Positions 39,111 to 49,000 are shown, counted from the first letter of the stretch. The stretch: DNA of 64,000 nt from an uncultured Clostridia bacterium (GCA_947591315.1 CANQDD010000005.1:1-64000), one strand, 5' to 3'. The notes: a model not told the origin generated them from the sequence alone. Program-made: numbers and translations.

Positions 39111-40067
39111 ATGCCAATACCATTTATTTTGGGAGCAATAGCTATTGCTGCGGGAGCGGCGGGCGTCGGTTCCGGAATTCACGGAGCGGCAAAAATGAAG
39201 GACGCCAATGATACAATGCAGTCTGCAAAGTATATGCATGAGCAGAATATACAAAAATTTGAAGAGCAGAACAAAATCACAACAGAGTCTATGGATGCAT
39301 TGGGTACGAAAGAACTGGAAATACTCAAAAGCTTTAAAACCTTTTCCGATGCTTTTGAAAAGCTCCAGAACAAACCGAAGTTTAAGAAACTCAATATAAA
39401 CGGTGTAAAGCTGCCGGTGTATTCACCGGAGCAGTTGAAAAAAGTATCAGTCGAAGCGGGCGCCGCTTTGGGAGGACTCGGCGGCGCCGCAGCCGCTAGT
39501 ACAGCCGCCGGTGTTGTGGGCGGAGCTGTTTCAAACGCTACTCTCGCGGCACTCGGAGGCGGTTCGCTGGCGGCAGGAGGCGGCGGCATGGCTCTCGGAT
39601 CGGCAGTACTGGGAGCATCAACCCTCGGAATCGGTCTGTTGGTTGGAGGAGTTATATTCAACATTACCGGCTCGAAGCTTTCAGACAAGGCGGACGAAGC
39701 ATGGTCTCAAATGGAGAAGGCTCAGGAGAAAATCGAAAAAATTTGTGAATATCTCCAAAATTTGAAATCTATATCAGAAGAATATTTAGAGGCTCTGACG
39801 CGCGTTGAGAAAATATACAACAGACACCTTCGCAAGCTGCAGGATATTGTGAACGTTCAAAGGAAAACTGACTGGAATATTTTAACACAGAACGAGCAGA
39901 TGACGGTTGAAAATACAGTGCTGCTTGTCAGTCTCCTATATAATATGTGCAAGGTTCAGCTTGTTCTCAAATCGGATAATGAAGATGAAATGAACGAGAT
40001 TAACACGGAAGAAGTCCATAAATCAATGCGAAACGCCGACGTATGCATAGAACAGCTTGCGGCGTAA
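39111..40067 (+). CDS. Glycine-zipper membrane protein with coiled coil, gene 3 of the four-gene operon
   Basis: A 318-residue unknown protein. It has an N-terminal hydrophobic segment (about 4-22), then a helical region rich in K, E and Q. A long Gly/Ala-rich hydrophobic hairpin (about 117-188: AALGGLGGAAAAST, LAAGGGGMALGSAVLG, GIGLLVGGVIFNITG) has the spacing of glycine zippers seen in pore-forming and membrane-inserting proteins. A coiled-coil helix (about 190-262, EKAQEKIEKICEYLQNLKS) and a helical tail follow. AAGGAGG precedes the ATG. Membrane insertion or pore formation is inference. Confidence 0.78.
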   Translation: MPIPFILGAIAIAAGAAGVGSGIHGAAKMKDANDTMQSAKYMHEQNIQKFEEQNKITTESMDALGTKELEILKSFKTFSDAFEKLQNKPKFKKLNINGVKLPVYSPEQLKKVSVEAGAALGGLGGAAAASTAAGVVGGAVSNATLAALGGGSLAAGGGGMALGSAVLGASTLGIGLLVGGVIFNITGSKLSDKADEAWSQMEKAQEKIEKICEYLQNLKSISEEYLEALTRVEKIYNRHLRKLQDIVNVQRKTDWNILTQNEQMTVENTVLLVSLLYNMCKVQLVLKSDNEDEMNEINTEEVHKSMRNADVCIEQLAA

Positions 40068-40086
40068 ACAAAAAGGAGGAATAAAA

Positions 40087-40488
40087 ATGTATCTCAATAA
40101 ACTTAACGAAAATCAAAAAGGGTTGTTTTTACAGCTTGTATATGCGGCGGCAATGGCGAACGGCGAATATGTCGAACAGGAAAAGGCTATAATAGAAACC
40201 TATTGCCGTGAAATGGACACAGAATTTGATCCGAAGGACGCGACGAATGACGTCGATGCTGTAATCTCCGTGCTAAGCTCAATCTCGACCGACGAAGAAA
40301 AACGTATAATTGTTTTTGAAGTTATGGGACTTATACTGGCGGACTATACATACGATGACGCCGAGAAGGGCTTTATGGGTAAGCTCTCGGCGGCGTTCGG
40401 AGTTGACAAAGCGTATATTGACAAATGCGAGATGCTTATAGATGAATATTTGAAGCTCCAGTCGGATATAAACGCGTTGGTGCTTTAA
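40087..40488 (+). CDS. TerB-like helical protein, gene 4 of the four-gene operon
   Basis: A 133-residue all-helical acidic protein. The run LQLVYAAAMANGEYVEQEKAIIETYC, followed later by YDDAEKGFMGKLSAAFGVD, resembles the TerB/DjlA-N-type domain (two acidic repeats, proposed metal sensing at membranes) known from tellurite-resistance and other membrane-stress clusters. The start at 40087 follows AAAGGAGGAATAAAA; the track ORF is 10 residues too long. It begins 19 bases after gene 3 and ends before a strong terminator. Confidence 0.75.
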   Translation: MYLNKLNENQKGLFLQLVYAAAMANGEYVEQEKAIIETYCREMDTEFDPKDATNDVDAVISVLSSISTDEEKRIIVFEVMGLILADYTYDDAEKGFMGKLSAAFGVDKAYIDKCEMLIDEYLKLQSDINALVL

Positions 40489-40513
40489 AATTTAATCGGT
40501 CGGCTTAAAGTGA

Positions 40514-40546
40514 AAGAGCGTATCAACAAGTGATACGCTCTTTTAT
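40514..40546 (+). terminator. Terminator of the four-gene operon, bidirectional with gltD
   Basis: AAGAGCGTATCA-ACAAG-TGATACGCTCTT followed by TTATAATT. The minus strand also has a short U run, so it may end gltD as well. Confidence 0.85.
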
Positions 40547-40566
40547 AATTCCGTTTTAGCGAAGTT

Positions 40567-42021
40567 TTATTTCATCAAATATTCGTCAACCGCAGCCGCG
40601 GCTTCTCTGCCCTCGCGTATCGCCCAGACGACAAGGCTCTGTCCCCTGCGGCAGTCGCCGGCGGCAAACACTCCTCTAAGGCTCGTCTTGTGGTCGGTTT
40701 CCTTCGCGCTTATGTTGCTTCTCGCGTCGGTTTCAAGCGTAAGCTGACGGAGTAAGTCCTGTTCAGGCCCCAAAAAGCCCATCGCGATAAGCACAAGCTC
40801 GCAGTCGCGCACCTGTTCCGTTCCCTTTACGGGTACGGGCGATCCCGTTGACCAGTCGACCTGCACGGTATGCACCGCCTTGACGCGTCCCTTTTCGTCG
40901 CCCTCGATTTTCGTTACCGTGGTGGTGTACTCGCGCGGATCGTGACCGTAAAGCTCTATCGCTTCCTCCTGACCGTAATCCGTCTTTTTAACTCTGGGCC
41001 ATTCGGGCCACGGGTTATTCGGAAGTCTGTTCTCCGACATTTCGGGCATGATCTCAAGCTGTGTAACGCTCCTGCAGCCGTGGCGGATCGACGTGCCCAC
41101 GCAGTCCGTGCCCGTGTCGCCGCCGCCTATCACGATAACGTTTTTTCCCTCAGCGCTTATGTACTTTCTGTCCTCAAGCTTGCTGTCCAAAAGGCTCTTT
41201 GTGTTGGCTTTCAAAAAGTCAACGGCGTAATGCACGCCCTTTAAGTCCGCGCCGGGGACGGTGAGCGGTCTCGGATTTGCCGCGCCGGTGCAGAGCACTA
41301 CCGCGTCAAATTCGTTTACGAGCTTTACAGCCGGATAGTTCTTGCCTATCTCGGAGTTTAAGCGGAACGTAACGCCCTCCTTCTGCATGAGGTCTACGCG
41401 TCTTTGTACCACGGATTTGTCGAGTTTCATATTCGGTATGCCGTACATCAGAAGTCCGCCGGCTCTGTCCTCGCGCTCAAACACCGTTACGCGGTGTCCC
41501 ATTTGGTTGAGCATATCGGCAGCCGCAAGACCGGAAGGCCCGCTTCCGACTACCGCGACGCGCTTTTCCGTCGATTTTTCGGGTATGCGCGGCACGACCT
41601 TGCCCTCGGCAAACATTGTGTCTATTATGTGGCACTCGATGTTTCTCACCGTTACAGCCGGATCGTGCATACCGAGTGTGCATGAACCCTCGCAAAGCGC
41701 CGGGCACACGCGTCCCGTAAATTCAGGGAAGCTGCTTGTGAGCGATAATCGTCTGTACGCTTCCTCAATGTTGCCTTGGTACACGAGGTCGTTCCACTCA
41801 GGGATAAGGTTGTTCAGCGGACAGCCTATCGACGTGCGTCCGACCTGCACTCCCGCGTGGCAGAACGGTATTCCGCAGTCCATGCAGCGCGCGCCCTGCA
41901 AACGCAGCTTTTCTATGTCAAAATGCGTGTGAAATTCGTCCCAGTCCTTTATTCTCTCCTTCGGAGGTCTGTCCGCCGGGAGCTGTCTTTCATATTCCAA
42001 AAATCCTGTCGGTTTTCCCAT
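40567..42021 (-). CDS. gltD: Glutamate synthase small subunit (NAD(P)H-dependent)
   Basis: Flavoprotein that passes electrons from NAD(P)H to GltB. The N-terminal domain carries two cysteine sets for 4Fe-4S clusters (GARCMDCGIPFC; GRVCPALCEGSC); then FAD motif VAVVGSGPSGLAAADML and NAD(P) motif VIVIGGGDTGTDC follow. Length 484 is normal. It lies 18 bases after gltB in one operon. The C-terminal GVFAAGDCRRGQSLVVWA is the usual FAD-contacting segment. Confidence 0.95.
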   Translation of the reverse strand: MGKPTGFLEYERQLPADRPPKERIKDWDEFHTHFDIEKLRLQGARCMDCGIPFCHAGVQVGRTSIGCPLNNLIPEWNDLVYQGNIEEAYRRLSLTSSFPEFTGRVCPALCEGSCTLGMHDPAVTVRNIECHIIDTMFAEGKVVPRIPEKSTEKRVAVVGSGPSGLAAADMLNQMGHRVTVFEREDRAGGLLMYGIPNMKLDKSVVQRRVDLMQKEGVTFRLNSEIGKNYPAVKLVNEFDAVVLCTGAANPRPLTVPGADLKGVHYAVDFLKANTKSLLDSKLEDRKYISAEGKNVIVIGGGDTGTDCVGTSIRHGCRSVTQLEIMPEMSENRLPNNPWPEWPRVKKTDYGQEEAIELYGHDPREYTTTVTKIEGDEKGRVKAVHTVQVDWSTGSPVPVKGTEQVRDCELVLIAMGFLGPEQDLLRQLTLETDARSNISAKETDHKTSLRGVFAAGDCRRGQSLVVWAIREGREAAAAVDEYLMK

Positions 42022-42039
42022 TGTAATCAGCCTCCTTCC

Positions 42040-45000
42040 TTACGCCGCTTCTATCTTCTTACCGGTCACGTTCTCGAACGCCATGAGCATCGCCGTGTCG
42101 CGGTCTGTGCCCTTTGAAAGCTCGTCGTTAAGCACGGTTATGACCTTCTTGTAATCTCTCGGTATTACCTTTACGAAACGCTTTAACTCGCTCTCCCAGT
42201 TGTCGAGAATAAATTTCGCGACATCGCTTCCCGTGTAGCTGTAATGCTTTTCTATCATCGCGCGGAGCGTTTCCGCGTCCTTTTTGTCGGGCTTTTCAAG
42301 CAGCACAAGCTCCTTGTTGCAGTTTTTGTCAAGGCTCTTGTTTTTGTCGTACACGTAAGCCGTGCCGCCCGACATACCGGCGGCAAAGTTTCTGCCCGTC
42401 TCGCCTATAACCGCGACGCAGCCGCCCGTCATGTACTCGCAGCCGTGGTCGCCTATGCCCTCGACTACCGCCGTCATGCCGCTGTTGCGCACGCAGAAGC
42501 GTTCGCCGGCTATGCCGCGTATGTACGCCTCGCCCTTTATCGCGCCGTAGAACGCGACGTTGCCGATAATTACGTTCTCGCTCGGGTTAAACCGTGAATC
42601 GGCGGGAGGCACAACTATGATTTTACCGCCCGACAAGCCCTTTCCTATGTAGTCGTTGCTGTCGCCCTCAAGCTTAAGCGTCACGCCCGACGCGAGGAAC
42701 GCGCCGAAGCTCTGTCCCGCGCTGCCGACAAAGTGCAGCTTTATGCTGTCGTCGGGAAGTCCCTCCTCACCGTGTGCGCGCGTTATTTCGGACGACAGTA
42801 TCGTGCCCGTAACGCGGTCGATGTTCGTTATTTCAAGCTTCGCCTCAATCTTTTTACCGTCGTACACCGCGCCGCGGCATATACGCAGGAGCGTGTTCGC
42901 GTCAAGCGTTTTGCCGAGCTCGTGATCCTGATCAAGATTATGGTAACGCTCGAAGTCGTTGGAGCATATCTTCGGCTGGTACAGGAGCGACGACAAATCG
43001 ACTTCCTTTGCCTTCCAGTTGTCCTCTATCTTCTTCTGGTTCAGCCTCTCGACATGACCTATCATCTCATTCACGGTCTTTACGCCGATTTTCGCCATCC
43101 ACTCTCTTAAATCCTGCGCGATAAAGCGCATGAAGTTTTCGACGTACTCCGGCTTACCCGCGAAACGCTTGCGAAGCTTCGGGTTCTGCGTCGCCACGCC
43201 GACGGGGCACGTGTCAAGGTTACATACTCTCATCATTACACAGCCTATCGCAATCAGCGGTCCTGTCGCGAAGCCGAATTCCTCCGCGCCAAGCAGCGCG
43301 GCAACGGCTACGTCGCGTCCCGTAAGGAGCTTGCCGTCCGTTTCTATGACAACTCTGTTGCGGAGATTGTTCATAAGAAGCGCTTGATGCGTTTCGGCAA
43401 CGCCGAGCTCCCACGGGAGTCCGGCGTGTCTTACGCTCGTTCTCGGAGCCGCGCCCGTGCCGCCGTCATAGCCGGACACGAGTATTACGTCCGCGCGTCC
43501 CTTCGCGACGCCGACGGCGATCGTGCCGACGCCCGCCTCGGATACGAGCTTTACCGTCACGCGAGCGTCACGGTTCGCGTTTTTGAGGTCATGGATAAGC
43601 TGCGCCAAATCCTCTATCGAATATATGTCATGGTGCGGCGGGGGTGAAATGAGTCCCACGCCAGGCGTGGAGTGACGCGTTTTCGCTATCCACGGATAGA
43701 CCTTCGCGCCCGGAAGGTGTCCGCCCTCGCCCGGCTTTGCGCCCTGCGCCATTTTTATTTGTATTTCCTTCGCGTTGTTCAGGTAGTTTATATGTACTCC
43801 GAATCTTCCCGATGCGACCTGTTTTATCGCGGAGCAGCGCAGATCGCCGTTTTCGTCGGGTGTGAAGCGTTCTCTGTCCTCACCGCCCTCACCGCTGTTT
43901 GACTTTCCGCCCAAGCGGTTCATGGCTATGGCGAGACACTCGTGCGCCTCCTTACTGATTGAGCCGTACGACATCGCGCCGGTCTTAAAGCGCTTTACTA
44001 TGCTTTCAACGCTCTCAACCTCGTCTATCGCGATAGGCTTGTCGATTGTGTTTATGTCGAGCATACCGCGTATCGTGCATTGGTGCTGTCTGTGCGAGTC
44101 CATTTCGGCTGCGTATTCCTTGTAAAGCTTGTAGTCACCGGTTCGGCAGGCTCTCTGCAGCTTGTATATGCTTTCGGGGTTGAACATGTGGTACTCGCCC
44201 TTTGCGCGCCACTTATGCTCGCCGCCCGACTTTAGCGCTTTTTTACCCGTAACCTTGTCGAACGCTTCCTTGTGGCGAAGCAGCGCCTCCTTTTGTATAT
44301 GACCGAGACCTATACCGCCTATGCGCGTCGTGGTACCGGTAAAGTACTTTTCAACCACGCTTTCCGTAATACCGAGCGCCTCGAATATCTGTGCGCCCTG
44401 GTACGACTGGATCGTGGATATACCCATTTTCGACATTACCTTTACTATGCCGTGGGTGCAAGCGTCGTTAAACCGCTTTACGCCCTCGTCGTACGATACG
44501 CTTATGAGCTTCTGCTCGCACAATTCCTCTATCGCCTCGTACGCCATGTACGGGTTCACGCCGTTTACGCCGTAGCCTATGAGACACGCGAAATGATGCA
44601 CCTCGCGCGGCTCGCCAGTTTCGAGTACGATCGACGTTTTAATACGCGTACCCCTGCGGATAAGGTGGTGGTGAAGTCCCGACGCGGCAAGCAGTGCCGG
44701 TATCGGGGCTTTGTCCTTGCTCACGCCCTTGTCGGACAGAATTATTATGTTGTAGCCGTTCTCTATCGCGATGTCGGCAGCCTCGAATATTGTTTCGAGC
44801 GCAGCCTCCATATCGTCCTCGCGGCGCGTGCTGAACAGCATCGGTATCGTTATCGACTTAAAGCCTTCGAGGTCTATCGCACGCAGCTTTTGAAGCTCCT
44901 CGTTTGTGAGTATCGGGCTTAACGCTCTCACCTTGCGGCAGTTAAGCTCCGATGATGTGAGAAGGTTCTGCTCGCAGCCGAAAAGCGTGTAGGTGGACGT

Positions 45001-46737
45001 TACGATCTGCTCTCTTATCGCGTCGATAGGCGGGTTTGTTACCTGCGCGAAAAGCTGCTTAAAGTAGTTATACAAAAGCTGCGGCTTTTCTGACAGCACC
45101 GCAAGCGGTATATCCGTACCCATCGCGCCTATCGGATCGTCCGACTTTTCAACCATTTGGCGTATCGTCGCGTTGATTTCCTCCCACGTGTAGCCGAACG
45201 CCTTCTGACGCGTCAAAAGCGGCAGCTCGTCCTCGCCGTTTTCACGGTTCACAAACATATTTTCGAGCGCGATAAAGTTGCGGAGCATTAAATCCTCGTT
45301 CATGCTGCCCTTAGTAGTCGCCTTCAAATTATTTACAAGGTCGTGCCATGTGTCGCCCGTTTTGGACGTTTCGGCGGGCAGCTTGTCAAGCTCGGTGAGC
45401 GTCTGCTTTACCCACTTGCCGTAGGGCTTGTGCTGCGCCTCGTACTTTTTGATTTCCTCGTCGGAAATGATCTTGCCTTCCTTTGTGTCTATAAGGAGCA
45501 TCTTTGCGGGGCGAAGTCTCTCCTTCTTTATGATTTTTGCGCTGTCAATGTCGGTCACACCGACCTCGGACGAAAGTATGATCATATCATCGTCGGTAAG
45601 GTAGTAACGCGCGGGGCGGAGTCCGTTTCTGTCGAGCGTCGCGCCGACGTAGCGTCCGTCGGTGAACGCGACCGCAGCCGGTCCGTCCCACGGCTCGGTT
45701 ATGCAGGAATGGTACTCGTAAAACGACCTCATGTCCTTATCCATTTCGGTATTGTTCTCCCACGGTTCGGGTATCGTCATCATCACCGCGCGCGGAAGCG
45801 AGAAGCCGGAAAGGTGGAGGAACTGAAGGTAGTTGTCAAGCATAGCGCTGTCCGAGCCGTCCTCGTTTATTACGGGCAGGATTTTATCCATTTCACCCTC
45901 AAACTCCGGCGTCGCGAACATTCTTTCGCGCGCCTTTACCCAGTTTACGTTGCCGCGTATGGTGTTTATCTCGCCGTTGTGGATTATGTACCTGTTCGGG
46001 TGCGCCCTCTCCCACGACGGGAACGTATTCGTCGAGAATCGCGAATGTACGAGCGCGATCGCCGTTTCCATGTCCGCGTCCTTTAAGTCGAGGTAAAACT
46101 CGTTTACCTGGTCGGGCGTAAGCATGCCCTTGTAGACGATCGTGCGCGACGAGAGCGACGCAAAATAGAAATAACGGTCAGCGCCCGTTTTTCTTATGCG
46201 CTTTTCCGCGATTTTACCGATGATGTAGAGCTTTCTTTCAAAGTCCTCCTCGGTCATTTTATTTGTTTCCTTGCCGATGAATATCTGCAATATATGCGGC
46301 TTCGCCTCACGAGCGGTCTTGCCGATGCACTCACCGTAAACCGGCACTTCGCGCACGCCGAGCAGTTTCTGTCCCTCGCCCTCGATTATTTCGGCAAGGG
46401 TTTTGACGCTTTCGCTTCTCGTGTCCGCGTCGGGCGACAAAAACAGCATACCCACGCCGTAATCGCCCTTTTCCGGAAGGTCGATGTCCTCGTTGCGGCA
46501 CACCTTCTTAAAGAATGTATGCGGAAGCTGTATGAGTATGCCCGCGCCGTCGCCGGTATCGGGCTCGCTGCCGACGCCGCCTCGGTGCGCGAGGTTTTTT
46601 AAAATCTGTATCGCCTGGTTTATTATCTTGTGCGAGGTCTTACCCTTGATGTTTGCGATAAAGCCAATGCCGCACGCGTCATGCTCAAACTGCGGATCGT
46701 ACATTCCCTGTTTTTCGGGCAGTCCGTTATACTCCAT
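42040..46737 (-). CDS. gltB: Glutamate synthase large subunit
   Basis: Converts glutamine and 2-oxoglutarate to two glutamates with GltD. A 21-residue propeptide precedes the catalytic Cys22 of the glutaminase domain (HDACGIGF). The central domain, the FMN/3Fe-4S synthase domain (VMMRVCNLDTCPVG) and the C-terminal GXGXG beta-helix (GKGLSGGKIIVVPP, GGCVAVIGETGRNFAAGMSG) are all present; 1565 residues is full length. A leader of about 78 bases contains a terminator overlapped by an ANTAR-type hairpin, implying antitermination control in step with glnA. Confidence 0.96.
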   Translation of the reverse strand: MEYNGLPEKQGMYDPQFEHDACGIGFIANIKGKTSHKIINQAIQILKNLAHRGGVGSEPDTGDGAGILIQLPHTFFKKVCRNEDIDLPEKGDYGVGMLFLSPDADTRSESVKTLAEIIEGEGQKLLGVREVPVYGECIGKTAREAKPHILQIFIGKETNKMTEEDFERKLYIIGKIAEKRIRKTGADRYFYFASLSSRTIVYKGMLTPDQVNEFYLDLKDADMETAIALVHSRFSTNTFPSWERAHPNRYIIHNGEINTIRGNVNWVKARERMFATPEFEGEMDKILPVINEDGSDSAMLDNYLQFLHLSGFSLPRAVMMTIPEPWENNTEMDKDMRSFYEYHSCITEPWDGPAAVAFTDGRYVGATLDRNGLRPARYYLTDDDMIILSSEVGVTDIDSAKIIKKERLRPAKMLLIDTKEGKIISDEEIKKYEAQHKPYGKWVKQTLTELDKLPAETSKTGDTWHDLVNNLKATTKGSMNEDLMLRNFIALENMFVNRENGEDELPLLTRQKAFGYTWEEINATIRQMVEKSDDPIGAMGTDIPLAVLSEKPQLLYNYFKQLFAQVTNPPIDAIREQIVTSTYTLFGCEQNLLTSSELNCRKVRALSPILTNEELQKLRAIDLEGFKSITIPMLFSTRREDDMEAALETIFEAADIAIENGYNIIILSDKGVSKDKAPIPALLAASGLHHHLIRRGTRIKTSIVLETGEPREVHHFACLIGYGVNGVNPYMAYEAIEELCEQKLISVSYDEGVKRFNDACTHGIVKVMSKMGISTIQSYQGAQIFEALGITESVVEKYFTGTTTRIGGIGLGHIQKEALLRHKEAFDKVTGKKALKSGGEHKWRAKGEYHMFNPESIYKLQRACRTGDYKLYKEYAAEMDSHRQHQCTIRGMLDINTIDKPIAIDEVESVESIVKRFKTGAMSYGSISKEAHECLAIAMNRLGGKSNSGEGGEDRERFTPDENGDLRCSAIKQVASGRFGVHINYLNNAKEIQIKMAQGAKPGEGGHLPGAKVYPWIAKTRHSTPGVGLISPPPHHDIYSIEDLAQLIHDLKNANRDARVTVKLVSEAGVGTIAVGVAKGRADVILVSGYDGGTGAAPRTSVRHAGLPWELGVAETHQALLMNNLRNRVVIETDGKLLTGRDVAVAALLGAEEFGFATGPLIAIGCVMMRVCNLDTCPVGVATQNPKLRKRFAGKPEYVENFMRFIAQDLREWMAKIGVKTVNEMIGHVERLNQKKIEDNWKAKEVDLSSLLYQPKICSNDFERYHNLDQDHELGKTLDANTLLRICRGAVYDGKKIEAKLEITNIDRVTGTILSSEITRAHGEEGLPDDSIKLHFVGSAGQSFGAFLASGVTLKLEGDSNDYIGKGLSGGKIIVVPPADSRFNPSENVIIGNVAFYGAIKGEAYIRGIAGERFCVRNSGMTAVVEGIGDHGCEYMTGGCVAVIGETGRNFAAGMSGGTAYVYDKNKSLDKNCNKELVLLEKPDKKDAETLRAMIEKHYSYTGSDVAKFILDNWESELKRFVKVIPRDYKKVITVLNDELSKGTDRDTAMLMAFENVTGKKIEAA

Positions 46738-46753
46738 TTACCTCAATCCTTTC

Positions 46754-46812
46754 AAAAAATAAGGCGCTCCAACAAACACGCATATATGTGCTTATTGAAA
46801 CGCCATTGTTTC
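46754..46812 (-). promoter_or_regulatory. gltB leader attenuator: terminator overlapped by an ANTAR-type hairpin
   Basis: In the transcript, GAAAC-AATGGC-GTTTC (46812-46797) has a six-base loop with A at position 1 and G at position 4, the ANTAR target rule. Its 3' arm is part of the terminator 5' arm (GGCGTTTCAA, pairing with TTGGAGCGCC), which is followed by TTATTTTTT, so the two folds exclude each other. CAATGGCGTTTC matches CAAAGGTGTTTC of the glnA leader at 10 of 12 positions. Confidence 0.65.
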
Positions 46813-46821
46813 ATCATATCA

Positions 46822-46850
46822 ATTATACCACCGTAACGCTGTTATGTCTA
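46822..46850 (-). promoter_or_regulatory. SigA promoter of gltBD
   Basis: Minus strand TAGACA, 17 bases, TATAAT with extended -10 TGG. The predicted start lies a few bases before the antiterminator hairpin. Confidence 0.7.
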
Positions 46851-46860
46851 CTGAGATATT

Positions 46861-48072
46861 TTACAAAATTGCCTTGATTTTTTCCATGGCTTTTATGGTA
46901 TTTTCCTTTGTCGAGAACGCCGTAAGTCTCACAAAGCCCTCGCCGCTCGGTCCGAAGCCGCTGCCCGGTGTCGTTACAACGCCCGCCTCGTCGAGGATTT
47001 TGTCGAAAAACTCCCACGACTTTAAGCCGTTCGGCGTTTTCGCCCATATGTAAGGCGCGTTTTCGCCGCCGTATACCGTAAGTCCCGCCTCGGTAAGCGC
47101 CGCGCGGATAATCTTCGCGTTTTCGAGGTAGTATGCGATCGCCTCCTTCGTCTCACGCTGACCGTCCTCACTGTAAACCGCCTCCGCCGCGCGCTGAATC
47201 ACGTAAGGCACGCCGTTAAACTTTGTGCACTGACGGCGGTTCCAAAGCGAGTTGAGCTCCGTACCGTCAATTTTAAGCGTGTGCGGCACAACGGTGTACG
47301 CGCAGCGCGTACCGGTAAAGCCCGCGGTCTTTGAAAAACTCCGAAACTCGATCGCGACTTCCTTCGCGCCCTCGATCTCGTATATGCTGTGGGGAACGTC
47401 GGGGTTTGTGATAAACGCCTCGTACGCGCTGTCGTAAAGTATTACCGCGCCGTTCTCCTTCGCGTACTCGACCCACGGCTTAAGCTGCTCTCTCGTCGCC
47501 GCAACGCCTGTCGGGTTATTCGGGAAACAGAGGTAGATAATGTCAACCTTTTCCTTCGGAAGCTCCGGCATAAATCCGTTTTCCTCGGTGCAGGGCATGT
47601 AGTAAAGGTTATTCCAATGCTCACCCACGTAGTCGCCCGCGCGTCCCGCCATCGCGTTCGTGTCAACGTACACGGGGTATACGGGATCGCACACCGCAAC
47701 CTTGTTGTCTACCGAGAAGATGTCGCCGATGTTGCCGCAGTCCGACTTCGCGCCGTCGGAGACGAATATTTCGCTTATGTCTATGTCGATACCGCGCGAC
47801 TTGTAGTCGCACTCGGCTATCTTCGAGCGCAGGAAATCGTAGCCCTGTTCGGGGCCGTAGCCGTGGAAGCCTTCGGCGGTACCCATTTCGTCAGCGGCAG
47901 CCTTCATAGCCTTTATAACCGCCGGCGCGAGCGGCTTTGTTACGTCGCCTATGCTCATTTTGATAAGCTCTCTGTCGGGGTGCGCCGCCGCGAATTCCTC
48001 CGCCTTGCGCGCTACCGTCGAAAAAAGATACGCTCCGGGGAGCTTTAAGTAATTGTCGTTTATCTTTGCCAT
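46861..48072 (-). CDS. dapL: LL-diaminopimelate aminotransferase
   Basis: PLP-dependent class I/II transaminase converting tetrahydrodipicolinate directly to LL-DAP, bypassing the succinylase/acetylase steps. N-terminal [31 protein letters not shown] and the PLP lysine region [17 protein letters not shown] identify DapL; 403 residues is typical. It stands next to dapF, which makes the following step. DapL is common in Clostridia. The gltB promoter lies just past its stop and no terminator is visible between them. Confidence 0.94.
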   Translation of the reverse strand: MAKINDNYLKLPGAYLFSTVARKAEEFAAAHPDRELIKMSIGDVTKPLAPAVIKAMKAAADEMGTAEGFHGYGPEQGYDFLRSKIAECDYKSRGIDIDISEIFVSDGAKSDCGNIGDIFSVDNKVAVCDPVYPVYVDTNAMAGRAGDYVGEHWNNLYYMPCTEENGFMPELPKEKVDIIYLCFPNNPTGVAATREQLKPWVEYAKENGAVILYDSAYEAFITNPDVPHSIYEIEGAKEVAIEFRSFSKTAGFTGTRCAYTVVPHTLKIDGTELNSLWNRRQCTKFNGVPYVIQRAAEAVYSEDGQRETKEAIAYYLENAKIIRAALTEAGLTVYGGENAPYIWAKTPNGLKSWEFFDKILDEAGVVTTPGSGFGPSGEGFVRLTAFSTKENTIKAMEKIKAIL

Positions 48073-48118
48073 TGTTATTTGTTCCTTTCATATATTGATT
48101 TGAATTTTTTACATTATT

Positions 48119-48150
48119 TGCGGGCGGCCGATGACCGCCCCTACGTGAGG
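48119..48150. repeat. Small palindromic interspersed element (copy 2)
   Basis: The hairpin GGGCGG-CCGATGA-CCGCCC followed by CTACGTGAGGCCCCC lies between dapF and dapL. The core matches the element before der, and the GTGAGGCCCCC flank matches part of the composite repeat after pflB (57.1 kb, inverse orientation). Confidence 0.7.
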
Positions 48151-48154
48151 CCCC

Positions 48155-49000
48155 CTATCCTACCTCAATTTCCCCGTCGAATACAAACGCGGCGGGACCG
48201 GTCATATACACTGCGTTTTCGTTTTCATCGTACTTTATATGCAGCGTGCCGCCCAGAAGAACGAGGTCAGCCTCATTATCCGTAAGACCGTTCAAATACG
48301 CCGCGACAAGCGTCGCGCACGCGCCCGTGCCGCAGGCAAGCGTCTCACCCGCTCCGCGCTCCCACACGCGCATCTTTATCGTGCGCCTGTCAACTATCTG
48401 CGCAAACTCGGTGTTTATGCGCTTCGGGAACAGCTTGTGATTTTCAAAATGCGGCCCGATTTTCTCTATTTCGAGACTGTCCGTATCGTCAATAAAAGTC
48501 ACGGCATGAGGGTTGCCCATTGACACGCCCGTCACCTTGTACGTCCTGCCGAGAACCTCAACGTCCTCGCTTATAAACCGCTCCTTGTCGGAGTCGATCG
48601 GTATGTTCTTCGGCACAAGCTCCGGACTTCCCATGTTCACCGTCACACTCTCCACCCTGCCTTCTTTCACGTTCAGGTCGAGAATTTTTATTCCCGCGAG
48701 CGTTTCAAGCGTCACGCGCGTCTTATCGGTAAGTCCTCTGTCGTACACGTACTTACCGACGCAGCGTGTCGCGTTGCCGCACATTTCAGCCTGTGAGCCG
48801 TCGCTGTTGTACATGTCCATGCGGAAATCCGCCTTGTCGGACGGGCAAATCAAAACAAGACCGTCAGAGCCTATTCCGAAATGGCGGTCGCTTACCTTTT
48901 TCGCGGTCGCGTTTATGTCCTCCACTTTTTCCTCAAAGCAGTTGACGTATATGTAGTCGTTGCCCGCGCCGTGCATTTTTGTGAATTTGAATTTATTCAT
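48155..49000 (-). CDS. dapF: Diaminopimelate epimerase
   Basis: PLP-independent racemase that converts LL- to meso-DAP for lysine and peptidoglycan. The paired catalytic cysteines lie in MCGNATRCVGKYV and LACGTGACATLV; KMHGAGNDYIYV is the N-terminal signature. Length 281 is normal. It lies 22 bases downstream of the ANTAR regulator and so is in the glnA transcript; dapL follows. Confidence 0.96.
   Translation of the reverse strand: MNKFKFTKMHGAGNDYIYVNCFEEKVEDINATAKKVSDRHFGIGSDGLVLICPSDKADFRMDMYNSDGSQAEMCGNATRCVGKYVYDRGLTDKTRVTLETLAGIKILDLNVKEGRVESVTVNMGSPELVPKNIPIDSDKERFISEDVEVLGRTYKVTGVSMGNPHAVTFIDDTDSLEIEKIGPHFENHKLFPKRINTEFAQIVDRRTIKMRVWERGAGETLACGTGACATLVAAYLNGLTDNEADLVLLGGTLHIKYDENENAVYMTGPAAFVFDGEIEVG

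Noticed and set aside
45343-46086. 247 aa plus-strand ORF (and many similar long antisense ORFs within gltB, leuC, pcrA and pflB)
   Set aside because: GC-rich third positions of the real minus-strand genes leave long open frames opposite; compositions are Arg/Val/Tyr-rich without domains.
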